A stretch of 64,000 nt of DNA from Prevotella sp. (GTDB lineage: Bacteria; Bacteroidota; Bacteroidia; Bacteroidales; Bacteroidaceae), in contig JALCDQ010000005.1 in the NCBI GenBank assembly GCA_022641735.1, positions 1-64,000 of the forward strand. The letters run 5' to 3'. Position 1 is the first letter of the stretch; each line of letters opens with the position of its first letter. The notes beneath the pieces are model-generated. The model did no database searches, was not told the DNA's origin, and saw only the letters and a program-made list of their open reading frames with translations. Of the stretch, positions 36,610-44,902 are shown piece by piece. Both the position numbers and the translations under genes were made by a program.

Positions 36610-38405
36610 TGAATTATTAAATTGTCGATATTGTAAACCGACGGATTTATCTGTTCATCACACCCTGGAAGAGGTGGCATTTGTTGCTGATTAGGCGTGT
36701 TTCGGTCGGGTAAATCACGATATTCACCAGTCCTGAAACTGATTCTTTCGATGTCTTTAACGGCATGAAGGGTTGGATAGACATGGTCTTCAAAGTGCAG
36801 TTGGCCATTTTCAAAAGACAGGGTGATATGCTTCCATTCACCTATTTTATAATGTCCGATTACCTCTCCCATATTCTTGATGTCGCCATCTTTGAAGGCA
36901 AGGCTCACAGCCCTTGTGCCATGGCGGTCGGTAAGGTCAATCTCGAAGGGGTCATCATACTCTTTTTCCACCTTCAAGTCAAAAGCGATGTCGGCCTTTT
37001 GATTGGTTTCAAAGACTCTGATAGCACGTGCATAGTCGTATTTGTCTGAATCTGTGAGGCATAATTGATGGTCATTATTGACGTAAACGCCACACCAACG
37101 AGTGCGATAAATATTCCAATTAGGAATCTTTCCACCAGCTTCTATTTGGTCGAAGTCATCGCCTACAGGGCCTTCCCATGTTGTTTTGACGGGCAGTTGC
37201 ACCCTGCTCACCCAGATATCCTCTTTATTTACACTGTAAGTAAGCCACATATCGTTGCCTTCGGGCTGTTGTTCTCCCTCGGTGATTCCTCGCACATAGC
37301 AAGGTCCGAAGTCCTTATTTTCCCCCATAAAGCGGCGTGGCGGCACCTCTCCATGCACCACACACATGGAGTCGAAAGTGATGCCATCGTTGCTGGTGAT
37401 GGCTATGAGCGGGTAGCGATAGGGCTGTGTCTCTATCGGATTATAGCAGATGGCATAGCGGCCATCCTTTGTTCGCTGGCCCCATTGCTTTCCCCCCGCC
37501 ATAATCAGTGACGGACAGCGCACTGGAGTGGACCAACTTTCGCCCTCATCAGCTGATAATGCGGCATAAGACCATTTCCACAGGGCTACCACTTTGCCGT
37601 CTTTCCGATGGAAATAAGAGGTTGCCTGCACCCGATTGATAGAATCCTTGAGGGTGTAAAAGCCGTCAAGCCCACGGTCTTCATCTATCCATTGCAGCGT
37701 CTTCAACTTGTCGCAAAGCAAGTCGTCACAGGCTTTTCGGAAGCCTTTATCCTTTGATTGGGTATAGAAAGGATAAGAGGTGTTCGACTGATTCCATGTA
37801 GTATGGGAGGAATAGCGTATGAAATAGATGGGTCCCATTGTACCGTCCTTGTATATTTCACGGGCAACTCGCCCGATTCCGCCCTCTTTGAAGGGGTTAT
37901 AACTATGTCCATAGAAGCCCACAATGAGCAGTCTTCCATTGGGGGCAGTATAAAATCCCATGCGCTGATGCATGATATAGCCATAGTAACCCTTAGGGAA
38001 AGTGACGCCTTTAGGGGCTTTATATTCAGGGAAAGCCACTTGAGGCATCCCCCAATTGCGGCCGTCTTTGGAAGTAACGACGAGCGTATGCCCTGGAGGT
38101 TGCTGCTCATCCTTGGGATTGGAGAGAAATTCGAGGTAGAAAGTCCCGTTCCAATAGGTCATGTTTTGCGCATGATTATAGGTCCAGCCAAAGCCTTCTG
38201 CCTTCTCGGGATGGGTGCGATTGGCCCTCATCACTTGTATATTCTCCGTTCCGATGGCATATCGGAAGCCTCCATCATGAAGTCTTGGATTGCAGATTTC
38301 TCCTCCGATATAAGCCACAGGCTCTTTCTCTGTACCCGTTTGAGCCATTGCGGCAACAGGCATAAGCGACATCAGGAGAAGAGGGAAGATACTTTTATGA
38401 ATCAT
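36606..38405 (-). CDS. Secreted sialidase-fold (BNR/beta-propeller) protein
   Basis: Secreted protein of 599 residues. A signal peptide (MIHKSIFPLLLMSLMPVAAMAQ) precedes what looks like a six-bladed sialidase-type propeller: repeated Ser/Asp-box-like stretches such as TSKDGRNWGMPQV, LSADEGESWSTPV and TSNDGITFDSMCV. The C-terminal part (about 425-598) resembles a laminin-G-like sandwich. An exact activity cannot be named. The start at 38405 is chosen because the TATCTTTG box at 38435-38428 would lie inside the longer frame. Coupled to the downstream TonB receptor by a 4-base overlap, so they probably serve one substrate. Either exo-glycosidase or binding protein. Confidence 0.7.
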   Translation of the reverse strand: MIHKSIFPLLLMSLMPVAAMAQTGTEKEPVAYIGGEICNPRLHDGGFRYAIGTENIQVMRANRTHPEKAEGFGWTYNHAQNMTYWNGTFYLEFLSNPKDEQQPPGHTLVVTSKDGRNWGMPQVAFPEYKAPKGVTFPKGYYGYIMHQRMGFYTAPNGRLLIVGFYGHSYNPFKEGGIGRVAREIYKDGTMGPIYFIRYSSHTTWNQSNTSYPFYTQSKDKGFRKACDDLLCDKLKTLQWIDEDRGLDGFYTLKDSINRVQATSYFHRKDGKVVALWKWSYAALSADEGESWSTPVRCPSLIMAGGKQWGQRTKDGRYAICYNPIETQPYRYPLIAITSNDGITFDSMCVVHGEVPPRRFMGENKDFGPCYVRGITEGEQQPEGNDMWLTYSVNKEDIWVSRVQLPVKTTWEGPVGDDFDQIEAGGKIPNWNIYRTRWCGVYVNNDHQLCLTDSDKYDYARAIRVFETNQKADIAFDLKVEKEYDDPFEIDLTDRHGTRAVSLAFKDGDIKNMGEVIGHYKIGEWKHITLSFENGQLHFEDHVYPTLHAVKDIERISFRTGEYRDLPDRNTPNQQQMPPLPGCDEQINPSVYNIDNLIIQ

Positions 38406-38427
38406 GTGAATTTTTATATTTTGAGTG

Positions 38428-38435
38428 CAAAGATA
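38428..38435 (-). promoter_or_regulatory. -7 box for the sialidase-fold / TonB receptor pair
   Basis: The reverse strand reads TATCTTTG, 22 bases upstream of the ATG at 38405. It shows this pair need not depend on the thiamin operon upstream. Confidence 0.62.
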
Positions 38436-38468
38436 CAAAAAAGAAAATAAAAAGCCATCTATTGAATT

Positions 38469-38553
38469 GTAAAAGATAGCTTTTTACCTTGTAAACAATG
38501 ATTGTTTACCCTCTAAAAGACCGTTGTTTACCTTGTAAAAGGTTATCTTTTAC
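38469..38553. repeat. 85-bp palindrome array, four units
   Basis: Units of 19 bp start at 38469, 38491, 38513 and 38535 with spacers CTT, CCT and CTT. They are GTAAAAGATAGCTTTTTAC, GTAAACAATGATTGTTTAC, CTAAAAGACCGTTGTTTAC and GTAAAAGGTTATCTTTTAC. The last unit is identical to the last unit of the 23612 array. It begins 13 bases past the pnuC stop and lies before the next gene's promoter. Confidence 0.85.
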
Positions 38554-38566
38554 AAAGCCCAATGTA

Positions 38567-39166
38567 TCAGAGCGTTTCAGAGGGCTTCATCATCTTCCTC
38601 CATTTCACATATCCGAAGACGGCAATGCCCACATAGAGAGCATAAAGCGAGGCCTTGAATGGGATGTCTTTATAAAAGTAAAGCAGGCATGTAACGATGT
38701 CCACAGCTATCCAAACAAGCCATTGCTCGAGGTATTTCCGCGCTAAAGCCCATATTCCGACAAAGCTTAAAGCCGTGGTGAAACTATCGGCTAAGGGCAC
38801 GCGGGAATCTGTATAGGTGATGAGCAGCCAATAGATGAGTCCCCAAATGGCGAGAGTCGCTAACGTCCAAGGCAATATGAGCGATTTCTTGAAATGACTT
38901 ATCGGCAGTTCCTCATCGTTTTTCTGATTGTGCTTATGTCCCCATTTCCAAGTTGTGAAACCGTAAACGGTCATAGCAATATAGTAAAATTCCATGCCAC
39001 AATCGGCATATAAGCCTTTGTCATAATAAAGGATGATGTCGAGGGCCTGCATGACAAAGCCTATCAGCCACAGCCATATACTCGCCTTATATTCAAGGAG
39101 AATATAGGCAAGACCTAATAATGTGGTCGTAATGTCGAGCCAATGTTCTGCTAAAAAATCACTCAT
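38567..39166 (-). CDS. pnuC: PnuC-family inner-membrane transporter, probably for thiamin (PnuT)
   Basis: A 199-residue membrane protein with about seven helices, a PnuC-family facilitator for a vitamin. The family includes nicotinamide riboside (PnuC), riboflavin and thiamin (PnuT) carriers. Conserved aromatic stretches are seen: WLWLIGFVMQALDIILYY, YGFTTWKWG and WIAVDIVTCLLYFYKDI. It lies 29 bases behind an outer-membrane receptor whose leader carries a TPP riboswitch, so thiamin is the likely substrate. A cytoplasmic thiamin kinase gene, often found in such operons, is not adjacent. Confidence 0.85.
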   Translation of the reverse strand: MSDFLAEHWLDITTTLLGLAYILLEYKASIWLWLIGFVMQALDIILYYDKGLYADCGMEFYYIAMTVYGFTTWKWGHKHNQKNDEELPISHFKKSLILPWTLATLAIWGLIYWLLITYTDSRVPLADSFTTALSFVGIWALARKYLEQWLVWIAVDIVTCLLYFYKDIPFKASLYALYVGIAVFGYVKWRKMMKPSETL

Positions 39167-39195
39167 ATCGGTTGCTTTAATGTTCTATTCTCTCA

Positions 39196-41550
39196 TCAGA
39201 AACGCAAGGTGATGTTGCCCATCATGGTGAAACCAGCCATAGGAACGAATCCTATCTGATAATAACGCTTATCGGTGGTGTAGCCGGAACTCTTGCTGAC
39301 TGCTGAATATACCCATCCGCTGCTGGCGTAATGACGGTCGAAGATGTTGTTCAAATTCAATCCGAAGGCCACTTCTTTCAGTCCCAAGAACTTCTTCAAC
39401 GTATAGTTCAAATGGAGGTCAGTCTGCGAATAGCAAGGCAAAGCACGCTCTTTATTCTCCGTATTGTCAAGATATTGGCGGCTGACATAGTTGGTATGCC
39501 AGATGGCTTGCAGCCCTTTATAGTGCAGATTGAGGAATCCGTTGAGGATAGCAGATGGTGAGAAGGCAAGCGTGGAATGGTCATATTTCACTTGAACAGG
39601 GTTCTTGCTGTCGTCCCAATTATCTATATATTCGGTGAAATCCTTGATTTTATTGTCGCTCAAAGCGGCATTTCCTTCGATGGTCATCCATGAAAGAGGC
39701 GACCAACCTGCACTTAATTCGGCTCCCAAGCGATAACTCTTGTCGATGTTAGTCGTCAGATTCTCACCGATTTCACTCAGTTGACCTGTCTGAACGAATT
39801 GGTCTTTATAGTCCATCGCATAAAGATTGAGGCCTGCATACCAGTTTTTGGCCGTGTAGTTGTAGCCAAGTTCGAAGTCGAGAAGGTGCTCGGCATTGGG
39901 AGCAGGATAGTTGTAGTTGTCCGTAAAGTTATTGCGCTCAGGCTCTCTGCTGGCATAAGCCACTGAAAAATAGGCCTTATGGCCATCCTGATGATAACTG
40001 ATGCCCGCCTTTGGATTCACGAAATTGTAGTCTTTGTGTATGTCGAGTTCCTGATTCTGATAAGTTCCATCCGTCTGCGCAACGAATTTGTCGTTCTTTC
40101 CTGTCGTCTTATACTCCACATGACGGTATTGAATATCGGCAAAGATATCCCATATTTGAGATAAGTGATAAGTAGCTTTTGCAAAGGCAGAATAGTCGTT
40201 TTTGCGGGCTTTTGAATCATAATACTGGAGTCCGGTGAAGTCTTCTGTCTGCCCGACATTCTTTACATAGGTGAGATAACCGAAGTGTCCGCCACGAAAT
40301 TGCTGAAGGTTCAGCCCGCTGATAACATCCCAATTGTCGTCTTTATAATTGGCATTATACACCAATCCATAAGTGTGTTGGGTGAGACCTTTCTTTCTTA
40401 TGAAGTCAGAACGCTTGATTTTGTTGCCTTGGGCATCCTTCGCTACCAGACCGAATTTGGCAAACTTATTGTTAGGACGAAACTCCGTATAGTAGCCATA
40501 GCCGTAAGTATAATGGATGGCGACGTTGTGCGACCAGTGGATATTCGGTTGAAAGGCGGCTGAAAGGATGTTGTGGTTCTGATAGAAATTATCCGTTGCC
40601 TTCTTCCAATACGATCCATCCTGCAACTGATAGCGTTTCGTTAGGTAGTTGCCGTTGGCATCTTTGGTGAAAGCCCATGCGTTATCATCGAATACGAGGC
40701 CTTCATAAAGGTTGTTGAAACGGCCTAATCCGTGGTTATACATATCTTTATAAGTGCGTATTCCTTCATCCATCAGCGAGGCATCATCGTTGCCTGCCAC
40801 CACGCCATTCCATGCCTGACCGGTCTTTTCGAAGTTGCCTATATTCTTATAACTCAGCGTATAGTTGTTGCCCAGATAGGTCAAGCCCCCGTAATAAGAG
40901 CCAGAACGTCCCTGAGTGCCATGCAGATAGCCATCGGTGGACGTCTCATGATAAGCCCCATTGAAGATGAAATGCTTCCAAAGAAGGCCTGTCGAGAAGG
41001 TAGTCCCTATATTATAGGTGTTGTAAGAGCCATAAGAACCTGTGAGCTCGATGCCTGGCAGGGAGGCTGGGGTTGATGTCGCGAGGGACACGGTGCCGCC
41101 AAAAGCGCCGTCACCATTAGTGGATGAGCCTACTCCTCGTTGTATTTGGGCAGACCCTAAAAGGCTGGCGTAGGAGTTCATGTTAGCCCAAAAGACGCAT
41201 TGGTCTTCGGGAGAGTTGAGTGAAACACCGTCGAGTGTGATGTTGATTCTGCTATCTGCAGCTCCACGAATGCGCAGATGGGTCGTTCCAGTGCCGACTC
41301 CATTCTCGCTCCAAGCCAATATTCCGGGTGTACGAGCAAAAAGGAAAGGCAGTTCCTGACTGCTTTTAGAAAAGAGTTGAAGCTCTTGCTTCTGAATGTT
41401 AGCTACTGCAAAAGGTGCGTTTTTCTGTACTCTCACGCCCTTCACCACCACTTCCTGCAACTGTTCCAGTCGCAGGGAATCGCTTTGAGATTGTGCTTTT
41501 GCCGACATCACGCACGCAAGCGCGACCAGCAAAACAAAGTTTTTCTTCAT
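39196..41550 (-). CDS. TonB-dependent receptor for thiamin (TPP-riboswitch controlled)
   Basis: Outer-membrane receptor of 784 residues: signal peptide 1-19 (ending SAKAQ), TonB box LQEVVVKGVRV about 30-40, plug with GTTHLRIRGAADSRINITLDG and RGVGSSTNGDGAFGG, then a barrel to FTMMGNITLRF. It has no CarboxypepD domain and no SusD partner, so it is a micronutrient receptor rather than a glycan one. A TPP riboswitch in its leader and a PnuC-type gene 29 bases downstream point to thiamin uptake, matching receptors inferred for Bacteroidetes thiamin operons. Expression should fall when cellular TPP is high. Confidence 0.9.
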   Translation of the reverse strand: MKKNFVLLVALACVMSAKAQSQSDSLRLEQLQEVVVKGVRVQKNAPFAVANIQKQELQLFSKSSQELPFLFARTPGILAWSENGVGTGTTHLRIRGAADSRINITLDGVSLNSPEDQCVFWANMNSYASLLGSAQIQRGVGSSTNGDGAFGGTVSLATSTPASLPGIELTGSYGSYNTYNIGTTFSTGLLWKHFIFNGAYHETSTDGYLHGTQGRSGSYYGGLTYLGNNYTLSYKNIGNFEKTGQAWNGVVAGNDDASLMDEGIRTYKDMYNHGLGRFNNLYEGLVFDDNAWAFTKDANGNYLTKRYQLQDGSYWKKATDNFYQNHNILSAAFQPNIHWSHNVAIHYTYGYGYYTEFRPNNKFAKFGLVAKDAQGNKIKRSDFIRKKGLTQHTYGLVYNANYKDDNWDVISGLNLQQFRGGHFGYLTYVKNVGQTEDFTGLQYYDSKARKNDYSAFAKATYHLSQIWDIFADIQYRHVEYKTTGKNDKFVAQTDGTYQNQELDIHKDYNFVNPKAGISYHQDGHKAYFSVAYASREPERNNFTDNYNYPAPNAEHLLDFELGYNYTAKNWYAGLNLYAMDYKDQFVQTGQLSEIGENLTTNIDKSYRLGAELSAGWSPLSWMTIEGNAALSDNKIKDFTEYIDNWDDSKNPVQVKYDHSTLAFSPSAILNGFLNLHYKGLQAIWHTNYVSRQYLDNTENKERALPCYSQTDLHLNYTLKKFLGLKEVAFGLNLNNIFDRHYASSGWVYSAVSKSSGYTTDKRYYQIGFVPMAGFTMMGNITLRF

Positions 41551-41596
41551 CTGAATCTTATAAATTAATCATAACGTATAAGGGATTTTTTCTGTA

Positions 41597-41674
41597 TCCT
41601 ACCTACGCCAGCATTGCCTGGATCAGGTTATTGGGTATATTCTCAGCGCCGCCAATAGGACGGGCACCCCTTAA
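41597..41674 (-). promoter_or_regulatory. TPP (thiamin pyrophosphate) riboswitch
   Basis: On the reverse strand the RNA opens with GGGGTGCCC, then has GGCGCTGAGAAT, ACCC, AACCTGATCCAGG and the closing AATGCTGGCGTAGG. These are the conserved THI-element segments in the right order. The aptamer starts about 20 bases after a TATCTTTG promoter and ends about 46 bases before the receptor ATG. In that span I see no strong terminator hairpin, so control is more likely at translation initiation. Confidence 0.95.
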
Positions 41675-41695
41675 CAAACCGTTTGTTTGTCGCTG

Positions 41696-41703
41696 CAAAG
41701 ATA
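41696..41703 (-). promoter_or_regulatory. -7 box of the thiamin-uptake operon
   Basis: The reverse strand reads TATCTTTG, just upstream of the TPP riboswitch and about 30 bases past the mutY stop. Confidence 0.65.
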
Positions 41704-41733
41704 AGCATAAATAATGAGATAAAGAAATAAAAA

Positions 41734-42699
41734 TTATAATAATTTCTCTATTAAGCGAGGTAAGGCATAGTTTTCAAGGTCTGCCTCTTGAATCCAAATA
41801 TATCCTTCGGGCAGTTGGGGCTTGCTTTTGGGCTCCTCCACAATCATCCTTGCATAAAGGGTTTGATGCGTGAGCACATGCTTCACTAGGCTTGCTCCAA
41901 TCGGGAAAACGGCCTCTTTGAGCATAGGCTCCCACAATCCTTGCCATATATCGCCAGCTTGGCGCTGATGGATGGCTACTTGACCTTGATACCTTATATA
42001 ATAATAGGTGAAGAAACGTTCACGTCGCTTGATGTTCTTTTCCTTTACCGGCAGTTCCGAAACTTTGCCGTTGCGCAGCGCATAGCAACTTTCCTGCAAC
42101 GGGCAGATAAGGCATCGGGGAGCAGCGGGTGTGCATTGGATAGCTCCAAAGTCCATCATCGCCTGATTCCACGTACCTGCCTGCTCATGGGGCAACAGCT
42201 CATTGTCGAGTTGTTGGAATTCAGCCTTCCCTTCCGTAGAGTTGATGGGCGTGGCAATGCCATAATAACGGGAAAGCACCCGATAGACATTGCCATCCAC
42301 GGCAGCATGCGGCAACGAGAAAGCCATCGAACTGATGGCAGCTGCCGTATAGTCGCCGACTCCCTTCAAAGCCCTGATTTCCTCGTAAGTTTGTGGAAAA
42401 TGACCCAGTTGAACAATCTGTTGAGCAGCATGATGAAGGTTTCGCGCGCGGGAATAATACCCCAATCCTTGCCATTCTTTCAGAACTTCATCCCCCGAGG
42501 CAGCCGCCAATAGCTCCACATTAGGCCATCTCTGCATGAAGCGATGCCAATATTCAGTGCCTTGAGCGATGCGTGTCTGTTGCAGGATAATCTCTGAAAG
42601 CCAAATGGCATAAGGGTCTTGAGAGCCTCTCCAAGGCAACTCCCGCCCGTTTTCCTCAAACCAATGGAGGACAGCCAATGTGAATTCTTGATGCTGCAT
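41734..42699 (-). CDS. mutY: A/G-specific adenine glycosylase MutY
   Basis: DNA repair glycosylase of 321 residues that removes adenine opposite 8-oxoguanine. Catalytic N-domain with WRGSQDPYAIWLSEIILQQT, the helix-hairpin-helix LKGVGDYTAAAI and the catalytic Asp in AVDGNVYRVLSR. The iron-sulfur loop has the exact Cys spacing C-x6-C-x2-C-x5-C (CTPAAPRCLICPLQESC). A C-terminal Nudix-like 8-oxoG recognition domain begins near residue 225. At 321 residues it is slightly short of E. coli MutY (350). It has its own promoter; the thiamin operon starts right after it. Confidence 0.96.
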   Translation of the reverse strand: MQHQEFTLAVLHWFEENGRELPWRGSQDPYAIWLSEIILQQTRIAQGTEYWHRFMQRWPNVELLAAASGDEVLKEWQGLGYYSRARNLHHAAQQIVQLGHFPQTYEEIRALKGVGDYTAAAISSMAFSLPHAAVDGNVYRVLSRYYGIATPINSTEGKAEFQQLDNELLPHEQAGTWNQAMMDFGAIQCTPAAPRCLICPLQESCYALRNGKVSELPVKEKNIKRRERFFTYYYIRYQGQVAIHQRQAGDIWQGLWEPMLKEAVFPIGASLVKHVLTHQTLYARMIVEEPKSKPQLPEGYIWIQEADLENYALPRLIEKLL

Positions 42700-42707
42700 A
42701 TCATCTA

Positions 42708-42715
42708 CAAAGATA
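42708..42715 (-). promoter_or_regulatory. -7 box for mutY
   Basis: The reverse strand reads TATCTTTG, 8 bases from the mutY ATG, giving a very short leader. Confidence 0.55.
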
Positions 42716-42758
42716 CAATAAATTTCTGAATATCCCCAACGATTTCGTTTTTTGCTAT

Positions 42759-42795
42759 AAAAAAACTATGAGCCCTATTCACATAGAGCCCATAG
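42759..42795 (-). terminator. Intrinsic terminator of the candidate small RNA
   Basis: On the reverse strand CTATGGGCTC pairs with GGGCTCATAG (two G-U pairs) around a 10-base loop, then T7. Confidence 0.75.
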
Positions 42796-42837
42796 CAATG
42801 AATAACTAACTTTAATTTTAACATGTACCTAAATAAC
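42759..42837 (-). ncRNA. Candidate small RNA of about 79 nt
   Basis: A TACCTTTG -7 box (42850-42843) is followed about 40 bases later by a strong hairpin and T7. The predicted transcript runs from about 42837 to 42759. It could instead be a leader: a 37-codon frame opens at ATG 42819 (MLKLKLVIHCYG) and runs across the hairpin to just short of mutY. Neither a known family nor a target is recognised. Confidence 0.45.
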
Positions 42838-42842
42838 AACCG

Positions 42843-42850
42843 CAAAGGTA
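42843..42850 (-). promoter_or_regulatory. -7 box of the candidate small RNA
   Basis: The reverse strand reads TACCTTTG, a match to TAnnTTTG, with no protein gene directly downstream before the terminator at 42759. Confidence 0.5.
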
Positions 42851-43000
42851 AGGCCATTTTCTGACAGAAAAAAACTTTTTCAGTTAACCGCGTATTTCAT
42901 TCAACAAATGGGCTAAAATGTTATCTGTTTTGCTACATAGAAACAGGGTTTCCGGAGCTTTCAGAGTTCTCCGATAACCCTGTTGAATACTCTTTGCAAA

Positions 43001-43085
43001 GTAAAAGGTAGTCTTTTACAGGGTAAACAACGGTTGTTTACAACGTAAGTAACGGTCTTTTACAAGGTAAACAACCGTTGTTTAC
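43001..43085. repeat. 85-bp palindrome array, four units (clearest member)
   Basis: Four 19-bp units: GTAAAAGGTAGTCTTTTAC (43001), GTAAACAACGGTTGTTTAC (43023), GTAAGTAACGGTCTTTTAC (43045) and GTAAACAACCGTTGTTTAC (43067), with spacers AGG, AAC and AAG. Units two and four are exact reverse complements. Neighbouring half-sites across each spacer (TTTAC-3-GTAAA) are also inverted, so two hairpin registers are possible. It lies 140 bases past the fumarase stop. A 47-base flank to the left is shared with two other arrays. Confidence 0.88.
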
Positions 43086-43124
43086 AATTGGAATTGCAAC
43101 TCTCTGTATTTCAGGTGTTTATAT

Positions 43125-43158
43125 AAAAAGGCCATCGCCTTATCAGCGACAGCCTTTT
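43125..43158 (-). terminator. Intrinsic terminator of fumarase
   Basis: On the reverse strand AAAAGGCTGTCGC pairs with GCGATGGCCTTTT around TGATAAG and runs into T residues. It lies about 68 bases past the fumarase stop. Confidence 0.88.
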
Positions 43159-43225
43159 CAATTATTTTTGGAGAAGCATCCTGCCTGTTTTTCATAAGCA
43201 GAAGGAAGCCTTTCGGGTGTTTATT

Positions 43226-44884
43226 TTACTTCGTGCAACCCTTGCAAGGTGCCCATGGCTTGAGCTGTTTGAAGAAGTCGTTACCCTTATCATCCACCAA
43301 GATGAAGGCTGGGAAGTCTTCCACGGTGATTTTCCAGATAGCTTCCATGCCCAATTCAGGGTATTCTACGCAGTCAATGCTTTTGATGGAGCTCTGTGAA
43401 AGCACTGCTGCCACACCGCCGATAGTGCCGAGATAGAAGCCGCCATGCTTTTGGCAGGCATCTGTAACCACTTGTGTGCGGTTGCCTTTGGCTATCATCA
43501 CGAGGCTTGCTCCATGGTCTTGGAACTCATCCACATAAGGGTCCATACGGTTGGCAGTAGTCGGCCCCATGGAACCACATGGATAACCTTCCGGTGTCTT
43601 GGCAGGTCCTGCATAGAGGATAGGGTGGTCCTTGAAATACTGCGGCATTTCTTCACCTGCATCCAAACGGGCTTTCAGCTTGGCATGAGCAATATCGCGG
43701 GCAACAATAATCGTTCCCTTGAGGCTCACGCGGGTGGAAACTGGGTATTTGGAGAGCTCTTTGCGCACGTGGTCAATGCCTTTGTCGAGGTCAATCTCTA
43801 TACCTTTGGCACCCTCGCCTGGCTTGCGGTATTCTTCAGGGATAAGTTCTGATGGGTTATCATCCATCTTCTCCAACCATATACCATCTTCATTGATTTT
43901 CGCTTTGATATTGCGGTCAGCGCTACAACTTACACCCATGCCGATAGGACAACTTGCTCCATGGCGAGGCAGACGGATGACACGGATGTCATGAGCCAGA
44001 TATTTGCCGCCAAACTGTGCGCCCAAGCCAATTTTCTGAGCCTCCACAAGGAGCTTATTCTCAAGGTCGACGTCGCGGAAAGCACGCCCTGTCTCGTCTC
44101 CGGAAGTAGGCAGATTGTCGTAATATTTGATAGAAGCCAGTTTCACCGTCAGCAGATTCTTCTCTGCGCTGGTGCCACCGATGACGAAAGCGATGTGATA
44201 AGGAGGGCAAGCAGCCGTTCCCAGACTCTTCATCTTTTCTACAAGGAAAGGCATGAGTGTGCTTTCATTCTGAATGGTGGCCTTTGTCATCGGGTAGAAA
44301 TAGGTCTTGTTGGCAGAGCCACCACCTTTAGCTACCATAACAAAGCGATACTCTGCGCCTTCTGTAGCTTCGATATCAATCTGTGCAGGAAGGTTGCAAC
44401 GGGTGTTCACCTCATCATACATGGTGAGCGGAGCATTCTGTGAATAGCGCAGATTGTCCTGTGTATAGGTGTTGAAAACGCCTAAAGAGAGAGCTTCCTC
44501 ATCCTCAAAGCCAGTCCATACCTGTTGGCCTTTCTCGCCATGAATGATGGCTGTGCCCGTATCTTGACAGAAAGGAAGGACGCCTTTGCAGGCAACCTCG
44601 GCGTTGCGAAGGAACTGCAGTGCCACATATTTGTCGTTTTCTGAAGCCTCGGGGTCTTTCAGTACTTGAGCAACCTGCTCATTGTGGGCTCTGCGCAGCA
44701 TGAATTCCACATCGTGGAATCCCTGTTGAGCCAGCAGGGTGAGGGCTTCTTTGCTCACTTTCAGGATTTTTTTACCTTCGAATTCACCGGTGCTCACGCC
44801 TTCTTTGGTGAGCAGTCGGTATTCTGTATCGTCCTTTCCAACCTGGAACATGGGCGCATACTTAAACTCTGGTGTATTAGCCAT
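43226..44884 (-). CDS. fum: Class I fumarate hydratase (iron-sulfur)
   Basis: Fumarase of 552 residues interconverting fumarate and malate with an oxygen-sensitive 4Fe-4S cluster. The three cluster Cys blocks are present: [13 protein letters not shown] (Cys106), [20 protein letters not shown] and [12 protein letters not shown]. The C-terminal beta domain has [22 protein letters not shown]. In Prevotella-type metabolism it serves the reductive branch to succinate. It starts 18 bases after the M16 protease stop, so the two share a message, and a strong hairpin ends it. Cytoplasmic. Confidence 0.95.
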   Translation of the reverse strand: MANTPEFKYAPMFQVGKDDTEYRLLTKEGVSTGEFEGKKILKVSKEALTLLAQQGFHDVEFMLRRAHNEQVAQVLKDPEASENDKYVALQFLRNAEVACKGVLPFCQDTGTAIIHGEKGQQVWTGFEDEEALSLGVFNTYTQDNLRYSQNAPLTMYDEVNTRCNLPAQIDIEATEGAEYRFVMVAKGGGSANKTYFYPMTKATIQNESTLMPFLVEKMKSLGTAACPPYHIAFVIGGTSAEKNLLTVKLASIKYYDNLPTSGDETGRAFRDVDLENKLLVEAQKIGLGAQFGGKYLAHDIRVIRLPRHGASCPIGMGVSCSADRNIKAKINEDGIWLEKMDDNPSELIPEEYRKPGEGAKGIEIDLDKGIDHVRKELSKYPVSTRVSLKGTIIVARDIAHAKLKARLDAGEEMPQYFKDHPILYAGPAKTPEGYPCGSMGPTTANRMDPYVDEFQDHGASLVMIAKGNRTQVVTDACQKHGGFYLGTIGGVAAVLSQSSIKSIDCVEYPELGMEAIWKITVEDFPAFILVDDKGNDFFKQLKPWAPCKGCTK

Positions 44885-44902
44885 AATGCTTATTTATTTA
44901 AT

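Larger units (their letters stand above)
42700..43225. other. 526-base intergenic region between mutY and fumarase
   Basis: Contains the mutY promoter, a candidate small RNA with promoter and terminator (42759-42850), a 47-base conserved flank (42954-43000), the 85-bp palindrome array (43001-43085) and the fumarase terminator (43125-43158). No protein gene is supported. Confidence 0.65.

Noticed and set aside
43001..43085. CRISPR array
   Set aside because: The repeated unit is 19 bp with 3-bp spacers, units differ within one array, and there are no 30-bp unique spacers and no cas genes in the window.
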